A DNA stretch of 64,000 nt from Ovis canadensis (GCF_042477335.2 NC_091251.1:89729501-89793500); one strand, 5' to 3'. Shown: positions 47,688 through 61,200, counted from the first letter of the stretch. Translations and numbers: made by a program. Notes: generated by a model from the sequence alone, not told the origin.

Positions 47688-49955
47688 GATATCTGACATT
47701 AAAAATTTAGGGGGTAAATTGTTAATACAGAGTGACTTATGGCTCTGACCAGTGTCCTTGACCACTCGACCCAAATGGAAATGCCCAAGTGGGAGGTAAG
47801 ACTCAAATGCGTTTTTTCCTTCCCTCTACCATGGTTTCTTTTCTGTGTAAGGTCACAGATATGAATGATCATTTCTTATGGAAATCATATGTCTTCTGAG
47901 CTACAGAGCAGACGTCAGATCTAAATGAAACGTGAATCTAGGAAACTTGTCAAGAATCTAAAGCCTTCCCATTCAGTGTTTCATTGTGTTCTTAAAAATT
48001 AAATGCTCCTAGTAATTGTATTAGTTAGAAATGTTCCTGATGTGGGCAGAAATTTCAACCCTGGCTAGCTTAAATAGACAGGGCATGTATTAGGAAGGGC
48101 CCGGGACATATCACAGAACTGAAGGACTTACCTGATAATCATGACTTGGTAAAGTTTGTGCATGTTCTCTGTGCAGTCCCCTGACTCTCATCTCTGGCCT
48201 CTTAATCCTACACTTTGGCTTTCTGGGGAGAGAGAACCTGATTTGCTCTTGGACGAGTCGGTTCTGGTGCCCAAGGGGGAAGGGTTATATAGTACTAACC
48301 TGGTCACTGGGTTATGTGTCAACCACCACCCACCCCCACCCCCCCCTCACCATGTAGCATGTTTTTTGCACTATGCAACCATGCCTATCACCGTAATATT
48401 GGTTTATTCTATGCTGTTACCTCCCCCGTAGCTACGATGGCCCGAGGACTGTTTGATTTTGGAAAGGCCATCTGGCTATAATTGATGCCTGAGTCTGGCC
48501 AGAACCAACCCAGTGTCTCAGGCTTGAGTCAAGAGGTTCCATCATGATTATTAAACCCAGGAGAGGAACGAAAGAGGAGATGCAGACATCCTTGGACTGA
48601 GCACAGGAATGCTCATCAAAGATGGTCCTGTCCGTTGGGAGCCCAGGGAGCATTTTTGTCCCCTGGGTTGTAAATCTTGAGGTTTTATTTGGTATCCTCT
48701 GTCCTTTCAAAGGGAACGTGTACTGAAAACATCTGTCTCTCCCCAACTCCAAGGAGGAAAAAACGGATGAGGGAAGGTGGTCCTGAGAGCAGTTTCTCCA
48801 GGCTCTCTAACTTGAACCGCTCCTGGGTAACCCTCTTTTCACTGCCTGGCACCAGACTGGGGGACTTCTTTTCTTTTCCATCCTTTAATCAAGGCCTGAA
48901 AGCAGAATTTCACCTAGGCAGAAGAGAGATTGGGAAAGAGAGAAAATTAGTGGCTCGATTCCCTGGTAAATATCAAGCCAAAGTCCGTGTTAGATGGAAA
49001 AAGTTGGGTAGCCAGAGAAAAGGCCAAATCTGCAGAGATAAGGTGGGCGAGGACTGGACTAGTGCTTGGGACGTGAGGCCTGTCCAGTCGCACGGAGGAC
49101 GCAACTGGGACGTGATGCCTCTGGTATGGTTTTCCTGCATACCTGTTGCCCTGGGACAAGGCACCATGGGGAAAGCAGGAATTGACTCAACTAGGCCCTG
49201 GCCCGTGGCGTCTGGTTGGAGAATGGAATGTGCGACTGTGCTCTGCTTCCGCAGGGCCTTTATGTCACGGCGTGTGGTTTTGGCAGTGCCCTCTGAGCCC
49301 TGACCAGGGGGAGGGTGGGAGCTGAAATCCACTCCACTCGGTAGGCTGTAAGCTCGAGAAGTGGCAGAGATGCCCCCACTGCTCCTGAGCTGCTCCTTAG
49401 GCTTTAGCTTACATCTGTTCCTTGATGAGCTTCTGTGTGTAAGAGCATGGGTCCCTTTCCTTGGGCCAGTTGGCATGAGATTCCAGAATTGCTATGATCC
49501 TCAGACCTCCATGGGCAGCAAGAGAGAACTTTTAAGAAATGTGTCTTAAGCCTCTATTTAAGATTAAAACAATCAAGAAGGGGATATCTATGAATGCCAT
49601 TTGCGGTCAGAGGCATCCTGAGAGGAGAGGAAGTATTTGTCGCCAGCCAGTGAGCCGTTCCCAGTGGGAGGGAACATCCTCATCCTGATGATGGGGGCTC
49701 ACGTGGGAGCAGGCTCCACGTCAGACACGTGGCGAACAGTGGTGGGGCACTGCCTGCTGCCCGCTGCTGCGGGGAGGACGACCTGGGAGAGGAGCCTGAA
49801 GGCAAGAGTGGGGATGAGGACACCCCAGCAAGAGAGATGGTGGCACTGCTGCCCCTTCCCAGGGCCCTCAGAGGGAGAAAGACCTTAAGTTTTCTCACTC
49901 ACTGTAGAGAGGACAACACCTCTAGGCTCCTCAGCTGCCCCAGGCTTCAGGGCTA

Positions 49956-50682
49956 CCTCTTGATGAGGGAGAAAGAGGAGAGTGAAAAAAGTGGCTTAAC
50001 ACTCAACATTCAAAAAACAAAGATCATGGCATCTGGTCCCATCACTTCATGGCAAACAGATGGGGAAAAAGTGGAAACAGTGGCAGATTTTATTTTCTTG
50101 GGCTCCAAAATCATTGCAGATGGTGACTGCAGCCATGAAATTAAAAGATGTTTGATCCTTGGAAGGAAAGCTATGACAAAACTAGACAGTGTATTAAAAA
50201 GCAGAGACACCATTTGCCAACAAAGGTCCATCCAATCAAAGCTATGGTTTTTCCAGTAGTCGTGTACAGATGTGAGAGTTGGACCATAAAGAAGGCTGAA
50301 CACCTAAGAATTGGTACTTTCGAACTGTGGTGCTAGAGAAGACTCTTGAGAGTCCTTTGGACAGCAAGGAGAGCAAACGAGTCAATCCTAAAGGAGATCA
50401 ACCCTGAATATTTATTGGAAGGACTGATGCTGAAGCTGAAGCTCCAATACTTTGACCACCTGGTGTGAAGAGCTGACTCATTACAAAGACCCTGATGCTG
50501 GGAAAGGTTGAAGGCAAAAGGAAAAGAGGGCTGCGAAGGATGAGATGGTGAGATAGCATCACCGACTCAATGGACATGAATTTGAGCAAAGTCTGGGAGA
50601 TAGTGAAGGACAGGGAGGCCTGGCGTGCTGCAGTCCATTGGGTCGCAAAGAGTCAGACAGAACTGAGTGACGGAACAACAAC
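49956..50682 (+). mobile_element. BovB LINE, 3' part close upstream of exon 3
   Basis: It runs from CCTCTTGATGAGGGAGAAAG through 'CATTCAAAAAACAAAGATCATGGC' to a degraded terminus near GAGTGACGGAAC. The frame 49729-50259 runs through it but is not a gene. It ends about 165 bp before PLEKHH1 exon 3. Confidence 0.92.
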
Positions 50683-50847
50683 CAGCGCTGCCATGGACAT
50701 CTTTACCCTGACATTCTTGAGCCTCTTGCAAGGGGTAGTTTAAGCTGGCCTGTGTGTAGTGTCTTCAAAATTCATCTGTGTTGCCTTGATGCCGTGTTCA
50801 TAGCAGGGATGCCACACTCAAATCTCGTTTCCTCTCTGGCTGAGCAG

Positions 50848-50910
50848 ATGCAGGAGCTGGAGCAGAGGCTGCTGGAGGCAGAGCAGAGAGCAGAGAACGC
50901 GGAGACCCAG
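50848..50910 (+). CDS. PLEKHH1: PLEKHH1 exon 3 (residues 43-63)
   Basis: The acceptor GGCTGAGCAG and donor CCCAG/GTAATG enclose exactly 21 codons in phase 0, MQELEQRLLEAEQRAENAETQ. Its heptad pattern (L, L, A at a/d positions with many E/R/Q) continues the coiled coil from exon 2. The sequence is a characteristic PLEKHH1 stretch. Confidence 0.96.
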
Positions 50911-51812
50911 GTAATGGGGAGGAAATGGTGGGAGTGTGCAGGGAGAATGACCTTTCTTGACCCTTCCCGTGGACACTTATGGACACATCACACCGATGTA
51001 GTCCGCCCCAAAGAGACTTGCTTCTTACAGGGACGAGGAAAGCCAGCAGTCATGTGTTAGACCTTCTGAACAAATAAAGGTGCCTGGGGCTTTCTATGGG
51101 CATGAGGGAATCTCGGGTAAGGGTCAGTACAGTGAGCAGATGTGTGGCATAGTCCAAATAGGCTGGGTTATGCTGAGGTAACCTGTGAAGTCTGACATGT
51201 CCACAGTTTATCATATTTAGTTCTCATTCATGACACCTCTACTGAGGGTCAGCCAGGGATTCTGCTTCACAAAGTGATTTGGGGATCCAGGTGAATAGAG
51301 TTCCGCATCTTCCAGCTGAATCAGCTAGCACATGCAGTCTTCTTGGTTGCCATTGCAGGGAAAGATAGCTGGGTGCTTGTGCACCAGCTCTTAAATACTT
51401 CAGCCCAGAAATAATGCATCGTTCCACTCCGACCCATTGACTTCATGACTTCCACAGCCACCTAACTATAAGATGGCTGAGAAGTATTAGGAAGTTCATG
51501 AACATTCAATGAGCAGCAAATGCCTCTGTCACAGTGAGGTTGGAGCATTTCCTCTCCAGGGCTTTTTGTCCTGCCCAGCTTGTCCTTACTGGGGCCCCCA
51601 GAGTTAGATGGCCCTACACCTTGCTATTCCTTCCTCGTCAATTCCTTCTTTTTCCCAGATGAGGCTTCATAAATGGTCACTGAATTAATTGGCTCCCATT
51701 GCCCTGGGTAAGAGCTCTGCCTGGGAGTCACAGGCTGGGGCATCAGGAAGCATCCCATCCCATGTCAGTGGCATCGCATTCCCATCCTATGACAACAATT
51801 GGTACCTTCCAG
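50911..51812 (+). other. PLEKHH1: PLEKHH1 intron 3 (902 bp)
   Basis: It is bounded by GTAATG and CCTTCCAG. I see no repeat or exon in it. Confidence 0.85.
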
Positions 51813-51962
51813 GTGGGTGTGATGGAAGAGAAGGTGAAATTGTCCAATCTGATGAATGTGGACTCAGCAGGCAGCCTGCACCGAAAGTACCAAGAGTTGC
51901 TGAAAGCCATGCAGGGCAAAGATGAGCTCATCAGCGAGCTGGAGGCACAGCTGGAGAAGCAG
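51813..51962 (+). CDS. PLEKHH1: PLEKHH1 exon 4 (residues 64-113)
   Basis: The acceptor TACCTTCCAG and donor AAGCAG/GTAAGT enclose 50 codons in phase 0, from VGVMEEKVKLSNL to ISELEAQLEKQ. It encodes more coiled coil with a likely break around NVDSAGSLHRKY (residues about 78-90). The first codon GTG follows directly after the AG. Confidence 0.96.
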
Positions 51963-52965
51963 GTAAGTATTAGTGCCCTTTGCACCAGCTGGAGCAGCTG
52001 CCCACGGCCCCTGAGCAGAGCCCCTCTGCTTCGGCCTCTGGTGGCAGGGGCTCACTCCCTCACCAGGCTATTCATCCGCATGGAGATGTAATTATTGGAA
52101 GGGGAATGAGGAGCCAGGCAGGGGATGTGGTGGGAAACGGAACTGGAGGCTGACTCATCTGGGTTGAATCCCATCTTTAGCACCTGTGACCAGATGACTT
52201 AAATTGCTGATTTTCTTTGTACACGTCTGTAATATAGGGGTTGTAATATGTCATAGGGCTGTCGGCAGAATGAACTCAGGGAGTCAGGGTACAGTGTCAG
52301 ACACGAGGTTGGTGGTTGGTCAGGAGAGCTTTTCCTTCTCCACCACGTGCCCTGCCAACCTGTGGGACATGTAGTATTTGGAGAAGCACAGAGCCAGACT
52401 GTCAGCCTCAGTTGGCCAAAGTTTCTCAATGCACCTGAGTAGGCAGAGACCAAGGTTGCTGCCTCCTCTGAAAAGCACATGGAACTGAGGAGAGGCCAGT
52501 GCCCAGTGTTGCAGCCACAGTCAGCACCTTTGTTCTGGAGAGGACATCTGGGACACCCCCTGCCACCAGTCCCGTACGCCCAGCTTCCCCGTCGTGATCT
52601 CATTAACTTCATCCTAATTCTGTCTCTCCCCTCTACCATTGGTCTTACCTACCCAGCTTTTCCCTGGCACCAGAGCTTCATTGTTTCAAAAAAAAAAATA
52701 CCTTCATAGCTTGGCCAGACAACTTGCAATTTTCCACATGTGTACTCTATGGAACTCCCAGCTGATCCTGCTAATGCCTTCCCACTGTCGCGGGCACATG
52801 CGTAACCATTCGCCAGTAGTCACTGAACATTTCCGCTGTGGGGGTGTACCTCCCACAGTGTGGGACACCATGTCTTCCTGAAAAATCATGGGAAAGTATA
52901 ATCTTGACACATGGAATCGTTCATCAATTTCCCATTGATTTTAGGTGCCTGTCCTCTCTTTCAGC

Positions 52966-53185
52966 CTTGCCAGGTAGCACTGGTGGTAAAGAACTCGTCT
53001 GCCAGTGCAGGAGACATAAGAGCCATGGATTCAGTCCCTGGGTTGGGGACACTTCTGGAGGAGGGCATGGCAATCTACTCTAATATTCTTGCCTGGAGAA
53101 TCCCCTGGACAGAGGAGCCTGGTGGGCTACAGTCCATGGGGTCGCAAAGAGTCAGACATAATTGAAGCGACTTAGCACACATGCA
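52966..53185 (+). mobile_element. Bov-tA SINE
   Basis: The head CTTGCCAGGTAGCACTGGTGG, the body with 'TTCTTGCCTGGAGAATCCCC' and the tail 'AAGAGTCAGACATAATTGAAGCGACTTAG' identify it. Confidence 0.92.
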
Positions 53186-53444
53186 CATTTCTCTTTTGAG
53201 TGGTCCATAGTTAAAAGTGGCAGCATCTGGCATGGGTGGGCAAAATGCGTCCTGCTAAAGCTGAGGTCAAGAAAAGAATCCTTTCACAGTAATACTAGGA
53301 CCAGATCAGAATAGGAAAAATGCTGTTCTGCAAGTCGGTAGATCTGATTTTAGTCCCAGCCAGGCCATAAACTAACAGAGGCAAGTCATTTCACCCTCTG
53401 GGCCTTAGTTTCCATAGCCACATAAAGATCAGGTTATCAGGCTA

Positions 53445-53640
53445 GGTCGGGTTGGCAAATTTTTTCTGTAGAGGGCCAAGTAGTAAATATTTTTGGCTTT
53501 GCAGGCCACATGGTCATTGTTGCAACTACCCAACTCTGCTGCTGTGGCCTGGAAGCAGCCTTGGACAACAAAGAAATGAATGGCCATGGCCGTTTGGGGA
53601 GGGCCCAGGTGGAAGCCTGGAGTTGGCCTGTGGCCAGTCT
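53445..53640 (+). mobile_element. hAT-type DNA transposon remnant
   Basis: 'GTTGGCAAATTTTTTCTGTAGAGGGCCAAGTAGTAAATATTTTTGGCTTTGC' matches the well-known left end of a mammalian hAT non-autonomous element. The exact family name is uncertain. Confidence 0.6.
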
Positions 53641-53644
53641 GCAA

Positions 53645-53851
53645 ACCTCCAGGGGCTCCCCAACCTCCAGGATCTAGTGCCTGATGATCTGAAGTGGAGC
53701 TACTGTACTAATAATAGAAATAAAGCCCACAATAAAGTGCTTGAATTATCCCCAAACCATCCCTCCCATCCACTCACCCCAGTCCATGGAAAAATTGTCT
53801 TCCACGAAACTGGTCCCTGGTGCCAAAAAGGTTGGGGACCACTGCACTAGA
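53645..53851 (-). mobile_element. Second DNA transposon remnant
   Basis: The right end reads 'GGAAAAATTGTCTTCCACGAAACTGGTCCCTGGTGCCAAAAAGGTTGGGGACCACTG', a familiar terminal inverted-repeat end of a mammalian hAT-like element. It abuts the previous remnant. Confidence 0.6.
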
Positions 53852-54324
53852 AAAGCTTACCAGTTCTCCAGCTCTGAAATACTGAGTCAGACATATTCAT
53901 AGCCCCATCTCATTTCCACCAACCCTCTTGTTTGGGGCTTACATCCATCATCTTACAGTTTCGAGGCCATTTTCCCCTAGAAGGGTAACCAAAGTCATTC
54001 TAGGTGGTCTCCGAACGGCTGAGAATATACCAGTTGTCTCCATGCTCTTTAGAGCAGGGAACTAGCACTCGTTCTGGAACGGGTTGATTACCTGCTCCTC
54101 AGGCGCCGTGCTGTGCACATTCTGTCCCTTCATCCTCAAGATGATGCGGAAGGGAGATGTGTCATTGCTCATTTTAGGGATGACATCACCAGGGGGTGAT
54201 GGAGCCTGCGCAGTGCTCGGCAGCAAATCAGCCTCAGAGGCAGAGGCAGATCCCCAAAGCCTGTATTTTGTTCTTCCTTAGGCCGCTGTTCTTTAGATGC
54301 AAACCTCACTTTTCAGTCACTTTA

Positions 54325-54630
54325 TAGTGGTCCCTCTGTATCCACAAGGGACTGGTTGCAGGACGCCGCATAGATAAGATCCACGGATGCTGGAGTTCAT
54401 TATATAAAAGGGCAGAGTACCCTTTTATATAGAAAAGGGTATATAGAGATCCTCCACATCTGTGGAATCAGGTCTGTGGTTGGTTGAAGCTGTGGATGCC
54501 AACCCCACCATCAGGAAGAGCCGACTGTACTCCACCCTTTTATCTAATGACTTGAGCACCCACCCAGATCTTGGTATCTGCAGGGTGTCCTGAAACAGGT
54601 ACCCCAGTATCTACTGAGGGATCACTGTAT
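54325..54630. mobile_element. Tc1/mariner-class (Tigger-like) MITE, possibly two copies
   Basis: The left end TAGTGGTCCCTCTGTATCC and right end (reverse complement) TACAGTGATCCCTCAGTAG are inverted repeats. An internal end GCCGACTGTA at 54521-54530 suggests a composite. It holds a perfect 12-bp hairpin (TATATAAAAGGG at 54401-54412 and its complement at 54420-54431). Confidence 0.6.
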
Positions 54631-54659
54631 ACTATTGATTATTTTGAGGGAATTGCACT

Positions 54660-55300
54660 CATGTGCTAATTTACTTTATTTTTTGCTTTTTAACTGTAAA
54701 GGTAATACATGCTTATAGTAAAAAATACAAATGGACCAGAAGGATATAAAATGTCAGCGTTTTTCCCTCTGGCATCATCCTTCATTTCCATTCCTCGCCA
54801 CTAATCACTGTTCTTTGTGACCATTTCCTGTGTATCAGAGCACAGTGTTCCATTTTCATTTTGTTTATTCAGCCAAACTCTTGTTTGTGGACTCTTAGAG
54901 GTTATTTCCAGTTTTGAGGGGTTTTCTGTTTTTGTTGCTTTATCAAATACTAATGCAACTAATGATTCCTAAGCAGTAGATTTGTTAGATCAATGGTATG
55001 GACATTTAAAATGTTGATAAATACCGTCAAGTGTTTCCCCAAAAGGCTTTGCCAGTTTGTAGGAGGTGAGCTGTTTCCCAACACCTTTGATAATTTGGGG
55101 CTATGTCAGACTTTTAGGTTGTGTTAGTCTAGTCACTTTAATCTGCATTGTCAAAATTATAATTAAGATTGCGCAGCTTTTCATGGGTTTCTTTACCTTA
55201 ATTTTGCTGTTGATCTCCTATTCATATCCTTTGCATAATTTATTGGTTTGTTCATTTCACATTATCCCCTTTGTATGTAAATCATTTGTGTTGCAAATCA
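54660..55300 (-). mobile_element. Old L1 3'-region remnant
   Basis: AT-rich wording such as 'GTAAAGGTAATACATGCTTATAGTAAAAAATACAAA' and 'CCCCAAAAGGCTTTGCCAGTTTG' fits an antisense L1 3'UTR. Recognition is from wording only. Confidence 0.4.
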
Positions 55301-55309
55301 TCCCCTAAC

Positions 55310-55636
55310 TGGGTTTTTTTTGGGCAGGGGCTCTATGCTGGGTCCTCGTTGCTGTGCAGGTTTTTCTCTAGTTGTGGCGAGCAGGGGCTCCTCTCTAGTT
55401 ACAAGCACAGGCTTCTCGTTGCAGCGGTGTCTCTTGTTGCAGAGCATGGGCTCTAGACCACATGAGCTTCAGTAGTTGCAGCTCCCAGGCTATAGAGTAC
55501 AGGCTTAATGCTTGTGGTGCACTGGCTTAGCTTAGTTGTTCCACGGCATGTGGGATCTTCTCAGACCAGGGATCAAACCTGTGTCTCCTGCATTGGCAGG
55601 TGGATTCTTTACCACTGAGCCTCTAGGGAAGCCATC
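55310..55636 (-). mobile_element. CHR-1-type long SINE
   Basis: 'GGGCAGGGGCTCTATGCTGGGTCC', 'CTCTAGTTGTGGCGAGCAGGGGCTCC', 'CCACGGCATGTGGGATCTTCTCAGACCAGGGATCAAACC' and the terminal 'GAGCCTCTAGGGAAGCC' follow in order. This matches the long cetartiodactyl SINE. Confidence 0.85.
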
Positions 55637-55906
55637 CAGTTAGTCTTTTAATTTTGTTTAAGGGCATCTTTTTTGGGTTGTACAGTAATTTATAGTGATG
55701 AGGAAGATTTATTAGTCTTTTCCTTCATGGCTATTTGGGATTTGTATTTGTAGTATGCTTAGGAAGGCCTCTCCCACTTTAGAAGATTTTCTAAAAATTC
55801 ATAAATGAATATATTTTCTGTGTTGGCTCACCTCCATCCTGTCCAGGAATGTTTCTTCTCAGGGCCTCCCACCTCCGTTTATTCACTAAACCAGGGACTG
55901 CCATGA

Positions 55907-57513
<1,607 letters not shown>

Positions 57514-57595
57514 CTTGAGATGGAGAATCAGCACCTGAAAAGCTGTAATCAGCACCTGGTGGAGCAGGTGGGAGCTCTTCAATGTGCACTGGAAG
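57514..57595 (+). CDS. PLEKHH1: PLEKHH1 exon 6 (residues 142-168 plus 1 nt)
   Basis: The acceptor TTTCTTTAG and donor GGAAG/GTAAGT bound 82 nt: 27 codons, LEMENQHLKSCNQHLVEQVG then ALQCALE, plus one base, phase 1. It is the C-terminal end of the coiled coil. Confidence 0.96.
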
Positions 57596-57727
57596 GTAAG
57601 TGGGCCAGCCTGTGCGGGGACTGGGGGAGTGTGGTGTGTGTGGAGGGGGTGGGGGTGCTTGTATATGTGGTGGGTAGTGGCTGAATTGGGGAAGCTCTTA
57701 ATATGCCTATATTTGCCCCAACCACAG
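57596..57727 (+). other. PLEKHH1: PLEKHH1 intron 6 (132 bp)
   Basis: This is the shortest intron in the window. It has a G-rich, GTGTGTGG-containing left part and a pyrimidine-poor acceptor GCCCCAACCACAG. The reading frame to the left of the acceptor stays open back to the in-frame ATG at 57703, but that ATG is intronic. Confidence 0.9.
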
Positions 57728-58470
57728 CTCTTCAGATGTCACCTTCGGGGAAGCTGCTGGTGGCCCCCCAGGGAACCACAGAGCGGGAGTCTGTCCCTTC
57801 AGGACCAGGAGCCCAGCCAGTGGGGCAGGACAGTGGTCCTCCGGCCCAGGGTGCCCTGAAGGCAGCTATCTCTGCACCTTTTCCAGGTGCCCTGCAGAGC
57901 AAAGACTCTGTTCCTAAAGCAGGAAGCCCCGTGGAGGATTCTAGTTCCCGGACAGTCCACCCTAGAGCAACATCAGAGGCCAAGACCCTTCCACTTCATC
58001 CGGGAAGACAGGGCTCTCCTGGCCAGCTGTGCCTGAGGCCTCGCACCCCCAGGCATGGTCTGGCCTCCTGGGGTGAGGGCCTGGTCACTGCTCAGGGAGG
58101 GACGCTCCCTCGGACGAAGACTTCTGCCAAGGAAGGCGGCCCCGGCTGCAGCCTGACCCTGCCAAAGGCCCGGGCTCCCAGCACCCTCCGGGACAGCATC
58201 CAGCTGGCCAAGCGGCACCACAGCCAGCCTCAGGCAGGCCCTGGGCACTTCAGCCATGTGGTGCGCATTGAAGTGGGGACCCTCTCAGCCTTCCACCCCC
58301 CCAGCCTTCCCAAGGGGGTGGTCAGAGCCGAGCCCCGGGAAGAACCAGAGAAGATGGAGATGGAGGAGCAACCCCCCGTGGGGAAGAAGGAGGCCCAAGG
58401 AACAGAGCTGGAGGAAGTGGATTTGGAGAACAAACCACCCACACCCCCCTTGCACCGCTTTCCATCCTGG
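57728..58470 (+). CDS. PLEKHH1: PLEKHH1 exon 7: large linker exon (residues 169-416)
   Basis: The acceptor CCAACCACAG and donor TCCTGG/GTAAGA bound 743 nt which, with the carried base, give 248 codons ending in phase 0. Composition is rich in P, S, G, A, E and K with no hydrophobic core, a disordered linker between the coiled coil and the first PH domain. Conserved PLEKHH1 islands include DSIQLAKRHHSQPQ (about residues 325-338), EEPEKMEMEE and NKPPTPPLHRFPSW at the end. SPxR/TPP-type sites could be phosphorylated, but that is inference. The exon is GC-rich with several CpGs. Reading through the donor would add only about 13 codons before a stop. Confidence 0.96.
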
Positions 58471-58670
58471 GTAAGAAGCTCCCTCAGGGACAGGACAGAG
58501 GGGCCTGGCTGATGATATGACCACTTTTTTGGTGCCCAGGCCACCCCACCCACAAGGGGTGGAGCAAAGATTTCTGATGATCAGATGGTGGCCAGCTGTT
58601 TCCTGAGCTTGGGCCACAGCCAAGCTGCGTGCCTGTTTTCTCGTGTAATCTTTGTGCCTCTCCAAGGGGG

Positions 58671-59130
58671 TGCGGTGTGGTGGCTAAGAGCACCTAGGAT
58701 CAAACAAGGATTGAATCACTAGCTCTGTGAGTTAGCGTGAGCTGCTGAACCTCTGTGCCTCAATTCCCCTTTCTGTAAAATGAGGATCGTAGTACCTGCT
58801 TAAATGGCACCCCACTCCAGTACTCTTGCCTGGAAAATTCCATGGTCGGAGGAGCTTGGTAGGCTGCAGTCCATGGGGTTGCGAAGAGTCGGTCACAACT
58901 GAGCGACTTCCCTTTCACATTTCACTTTCATAGATTGGGGAAGGAAATGGCAACCCACTCCAGTGTTCTTGCTTGGAGACTCCCAGGGATGGGGAATCTG
59001 GTGGGCTTCCGTCTATGGGGTCGCACAGAGTTGGACACAACTGACACGACTTAGCAGCAGCAACAGTACCTGCTTTCCAGGGTTGCCCTGAGGATTAAGT
59101 GTGTTAATGTGTATTTGATGAGTAGTTGCA
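58671..59130 (+). mobile_element. MIR SINE, split by Bov-A2
   Basis: 'GTGGTGGCTAAGAGCACC', 'CTGAACCTCTGTGCCTCAATTCCCC' and 'TCTGTAAAATGAGGATCG' precede the insert, and 'CCAGGGTTGCCCTGAGGATTAAGTG' follows it, in proper MIR order. Confidence 0.85.
58802..59064 (+). mobile_element. Bov-A2 SINE
   Basis: Two A-type monomers are joined by 'CTTCCCTTTCACATTTCACTTTCATAG'. It ends in GACACGACTTAGCAGCAGCAAC. A perfect 11-bp duplication AGTACCTGCTT lies at 58791-58801 and 59065-59075. Confidence 0.95.
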
Positions 59131-59548
59131 GCAGTGGCTCACAGCAAGGGGAGAGGTTGTTGGAAACAGGGCAGGGGCCATGGGAGGTTAGAATACCACC
59201 AGAACCATTCCTCCTCTTGTTCACTGCTCTCTTGTAAATCCAGATGCTTTGGAGTCCTAAAGCAGAGGTGGGCAGTCAGGGAGCATTTGGCAAGAGGGCC
59301 CAGCTCCTTCCATCCGTGAGACAGGATCACTCTTGTCACTTTAGGGAACCATAATGGCCATAAAACCCAACGTCTGTTCTTGGGTGGGACCAGCTGGGCA
59401 GTAACCACAGGGGAAAAATTGAGACTGAAAATTGGGAGAAGGCCGTTTCTTAATCTGAGGGAGTCAGATGGACTTACTTGCTGATTTAGAGTTCCTTTTT
59501 CTGATAGTCTGTAAAATAACCTTGTGAGTTAGCCATTGTGTGCTATGT

Positions 59549-59761
59549 GCTCAGTTGGTTCAGTCGTGTCCCACTCTTTGCCACCCCATGGACTGTAGCC
59601 CACCAGGCTCCTCTGTCCATGGGATTCTCCAGGCAGTAATACTGGAGTGGGTTGCTATCTGCTTCTCCAGGTGATCTTCCTGACCCGGGAATCAAACCCA
59701 CGTCTTCTGTGTCTCCTGCATTGGCAGGCGGGTTCTTTACCACTAGTGCCATCTGGGAAGT
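59549..59761 (-). mobile_element. Bov-tA SINE
   Basis: This is an antisense Bov-tA from TGTGCTCAGTTGGTTCAGTCG to GTGCCATCTGGGAAGTC. TGAGTTAG on both sides (about 59525 and 59763) may be the target duplication. Confidence 0.93.
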
Positions 59762-60727
59762 CTGAGTTAGGTATCAGGTAACCTTCTGTGAAACACTCTT
59801 GCATTTGTTTAACCTAAATCCCACAAGTTTCACTTTCTGTCTGTGAAGTCAGAGGCCTATCTGTAGTTGAATTCCACAACCACTACTGGCAGGAATAATC
59901 TTTTTTAGGCCTGATTTTACCACTTGGACCCAATTTATCTGCCCTACATAAGCAGAGAATTCCCTGCCCCAGCCCAGTGCCACCCCCACCCCGTAATCCC
60001 TTCTTGCTGCCCATCACTTCCCTTCCCTTGCCTGCAGGCACCGCAGGCTCTCATCCCAGCCCTTGCCAGCCCATTCCTCCCTCCTGCACGTGCCCCAGCA
60101 CTGCCACTCCTCTCTGGAGTGGCCTTGATGTAGCATCCGCCCCGCTTCCCACCCCAACCCCAAGAACCAGGCCAACAACTTTCCCAGTCCCTGTGCCTCA
60201 CATGTCACCTGAAGGGGCCTTTGTTTTCCCTTTACCTTGAGTGGAAAAGAGATATGGAAAAGGATAAGTGGGACTTCTGGGTTGTTTGGGAGGGATCTGG
60301 ACCCTAAGGAAAGCTCCCCAGGCCTGTGGGCCTGCTTCAGAAGCAGGGAACCCTGAGGGGCAAGGGAAGAGTTGGGGTGGGCATTCCTGTTGTCTTCTGT
60401 ACCATGATTTGACATTGTTGCTGTAGGGAAAAAAGATGTCTCAGTTTTCTAACTGGCTTACAAAAGGGCACGTCCTTGCCCTGGGACTCTCACCTCCTCA
60501 TTGTCAGTGCCCCCGCTTCTAGAGTGCTAAGATGCAGAGAAGCAGGTCCTGGTCCCCTCTCCTCCTGAACTTCTTGCCCCAAGGGGAAGGGCCGAGCGAG
60601 GGAGGGAATAAATATCACCTGATGGGCCCTGGCTGTATTCTAGGTATTAGATGTTTTTGTTGATAATTTTATCTGATTGTCACAACAGCCTGAAAGGTAT
60701 TATTTATTACGCCCATTTTGGTTGGTT

Positions 60728-60933
60728 GGTTTTAGTCACTAAATCGTGTCCAACTCTTGTGACCCCATGGACCATAGCCCGCCAGGCTCCTCTGTTCATA
60801 GGGATTTCCCAGGCAAGAATACTGGAGTGGGTTGCCATTTCCTTCTCCAGGGAGTCTTCCTGACCCAGGGATCGAACCTGGGTCTCCTGCATTGCAGGCA
60901 GATTCTTTACCAACTGAGCCACAGGGAAGCCCA
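60728..60933 (-). mobile_element. Bov-tA SINE
   Basis: This is an antisense Bov-tA from GGTTTTAGTCACTAAATCGTGTC to GAGCCACAGGGAAGCCC. It lies about 190 bp upstream of PLEKHH1 exon 8. Confidence 0.93.
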
Positions 60934-61121
60934 CATTTAGAGCCGAGGAAAGTGAGGTCCAGAAATGATGTTAACTTGCCCCAGATCCCCCCACCCCTAC
61001 CCTTGGAGGCTAAGCGTGAATGTGGACCCAGGTCTGCCCGCCTCCAAAGGCAAGGGCCAGGATGGGCACAGGAGTGGGTGGGGTGCGGGGCCCCTGACCC
61101 CCTGCCACCGCCCTGTTCCAG

Positions 61122-61200
61122 GAGAGCCGGATCTACGCTGTGGCCACGTCCGGCATGCGGCTGTCTGAAGTGCCTGTCAGAAGTAATGCCACCAGCTGCG
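61122..61200 (+). CDS. PLEKHH1: PLEKHH1 exon 8 (residues 417-442 plus 1 nt)
   Basis: The acceptor CCTGTTCCAG and donor AGCTGCG/GTGAGT bound 79 nt: 26 codons, ESRIYAVATSGMRLSEVPVR then SNATSC, plus one base, phase 1. The ESRIYAVA..GMRLS motif is conserved among PLEKHH1 orthologues. Confidence 0.95.

Larger units (their letters stand above)
58471..61121 (+). other. PLEKHH1: PLEKHH1 intron 7 (about 2.65 kb)
   Basis: It is bounded by GTAAGA and CCCTGTTCCAG. It contains a MIR split by Bov-A2 and two antisense Bov-tA copies. The pieces at 59130-59545 and 59780-60720 hold no recognisable feature. Confidence 0.85.

Noticed and set aside
48677..49303. 208-codon open frame in PLEKHH1 intron 2
   Set aside because: It has no recognisable family, no splice sites and no start context, and the composition is like its flanks.
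57703..58512. 269-codon frame read as a stand-alone gene
   Set aside because: It is exon 7 of PLEKHH1 with intronic bases on both sides. The ATG at 57703 precedes the acceptor and the stop follows the donor.
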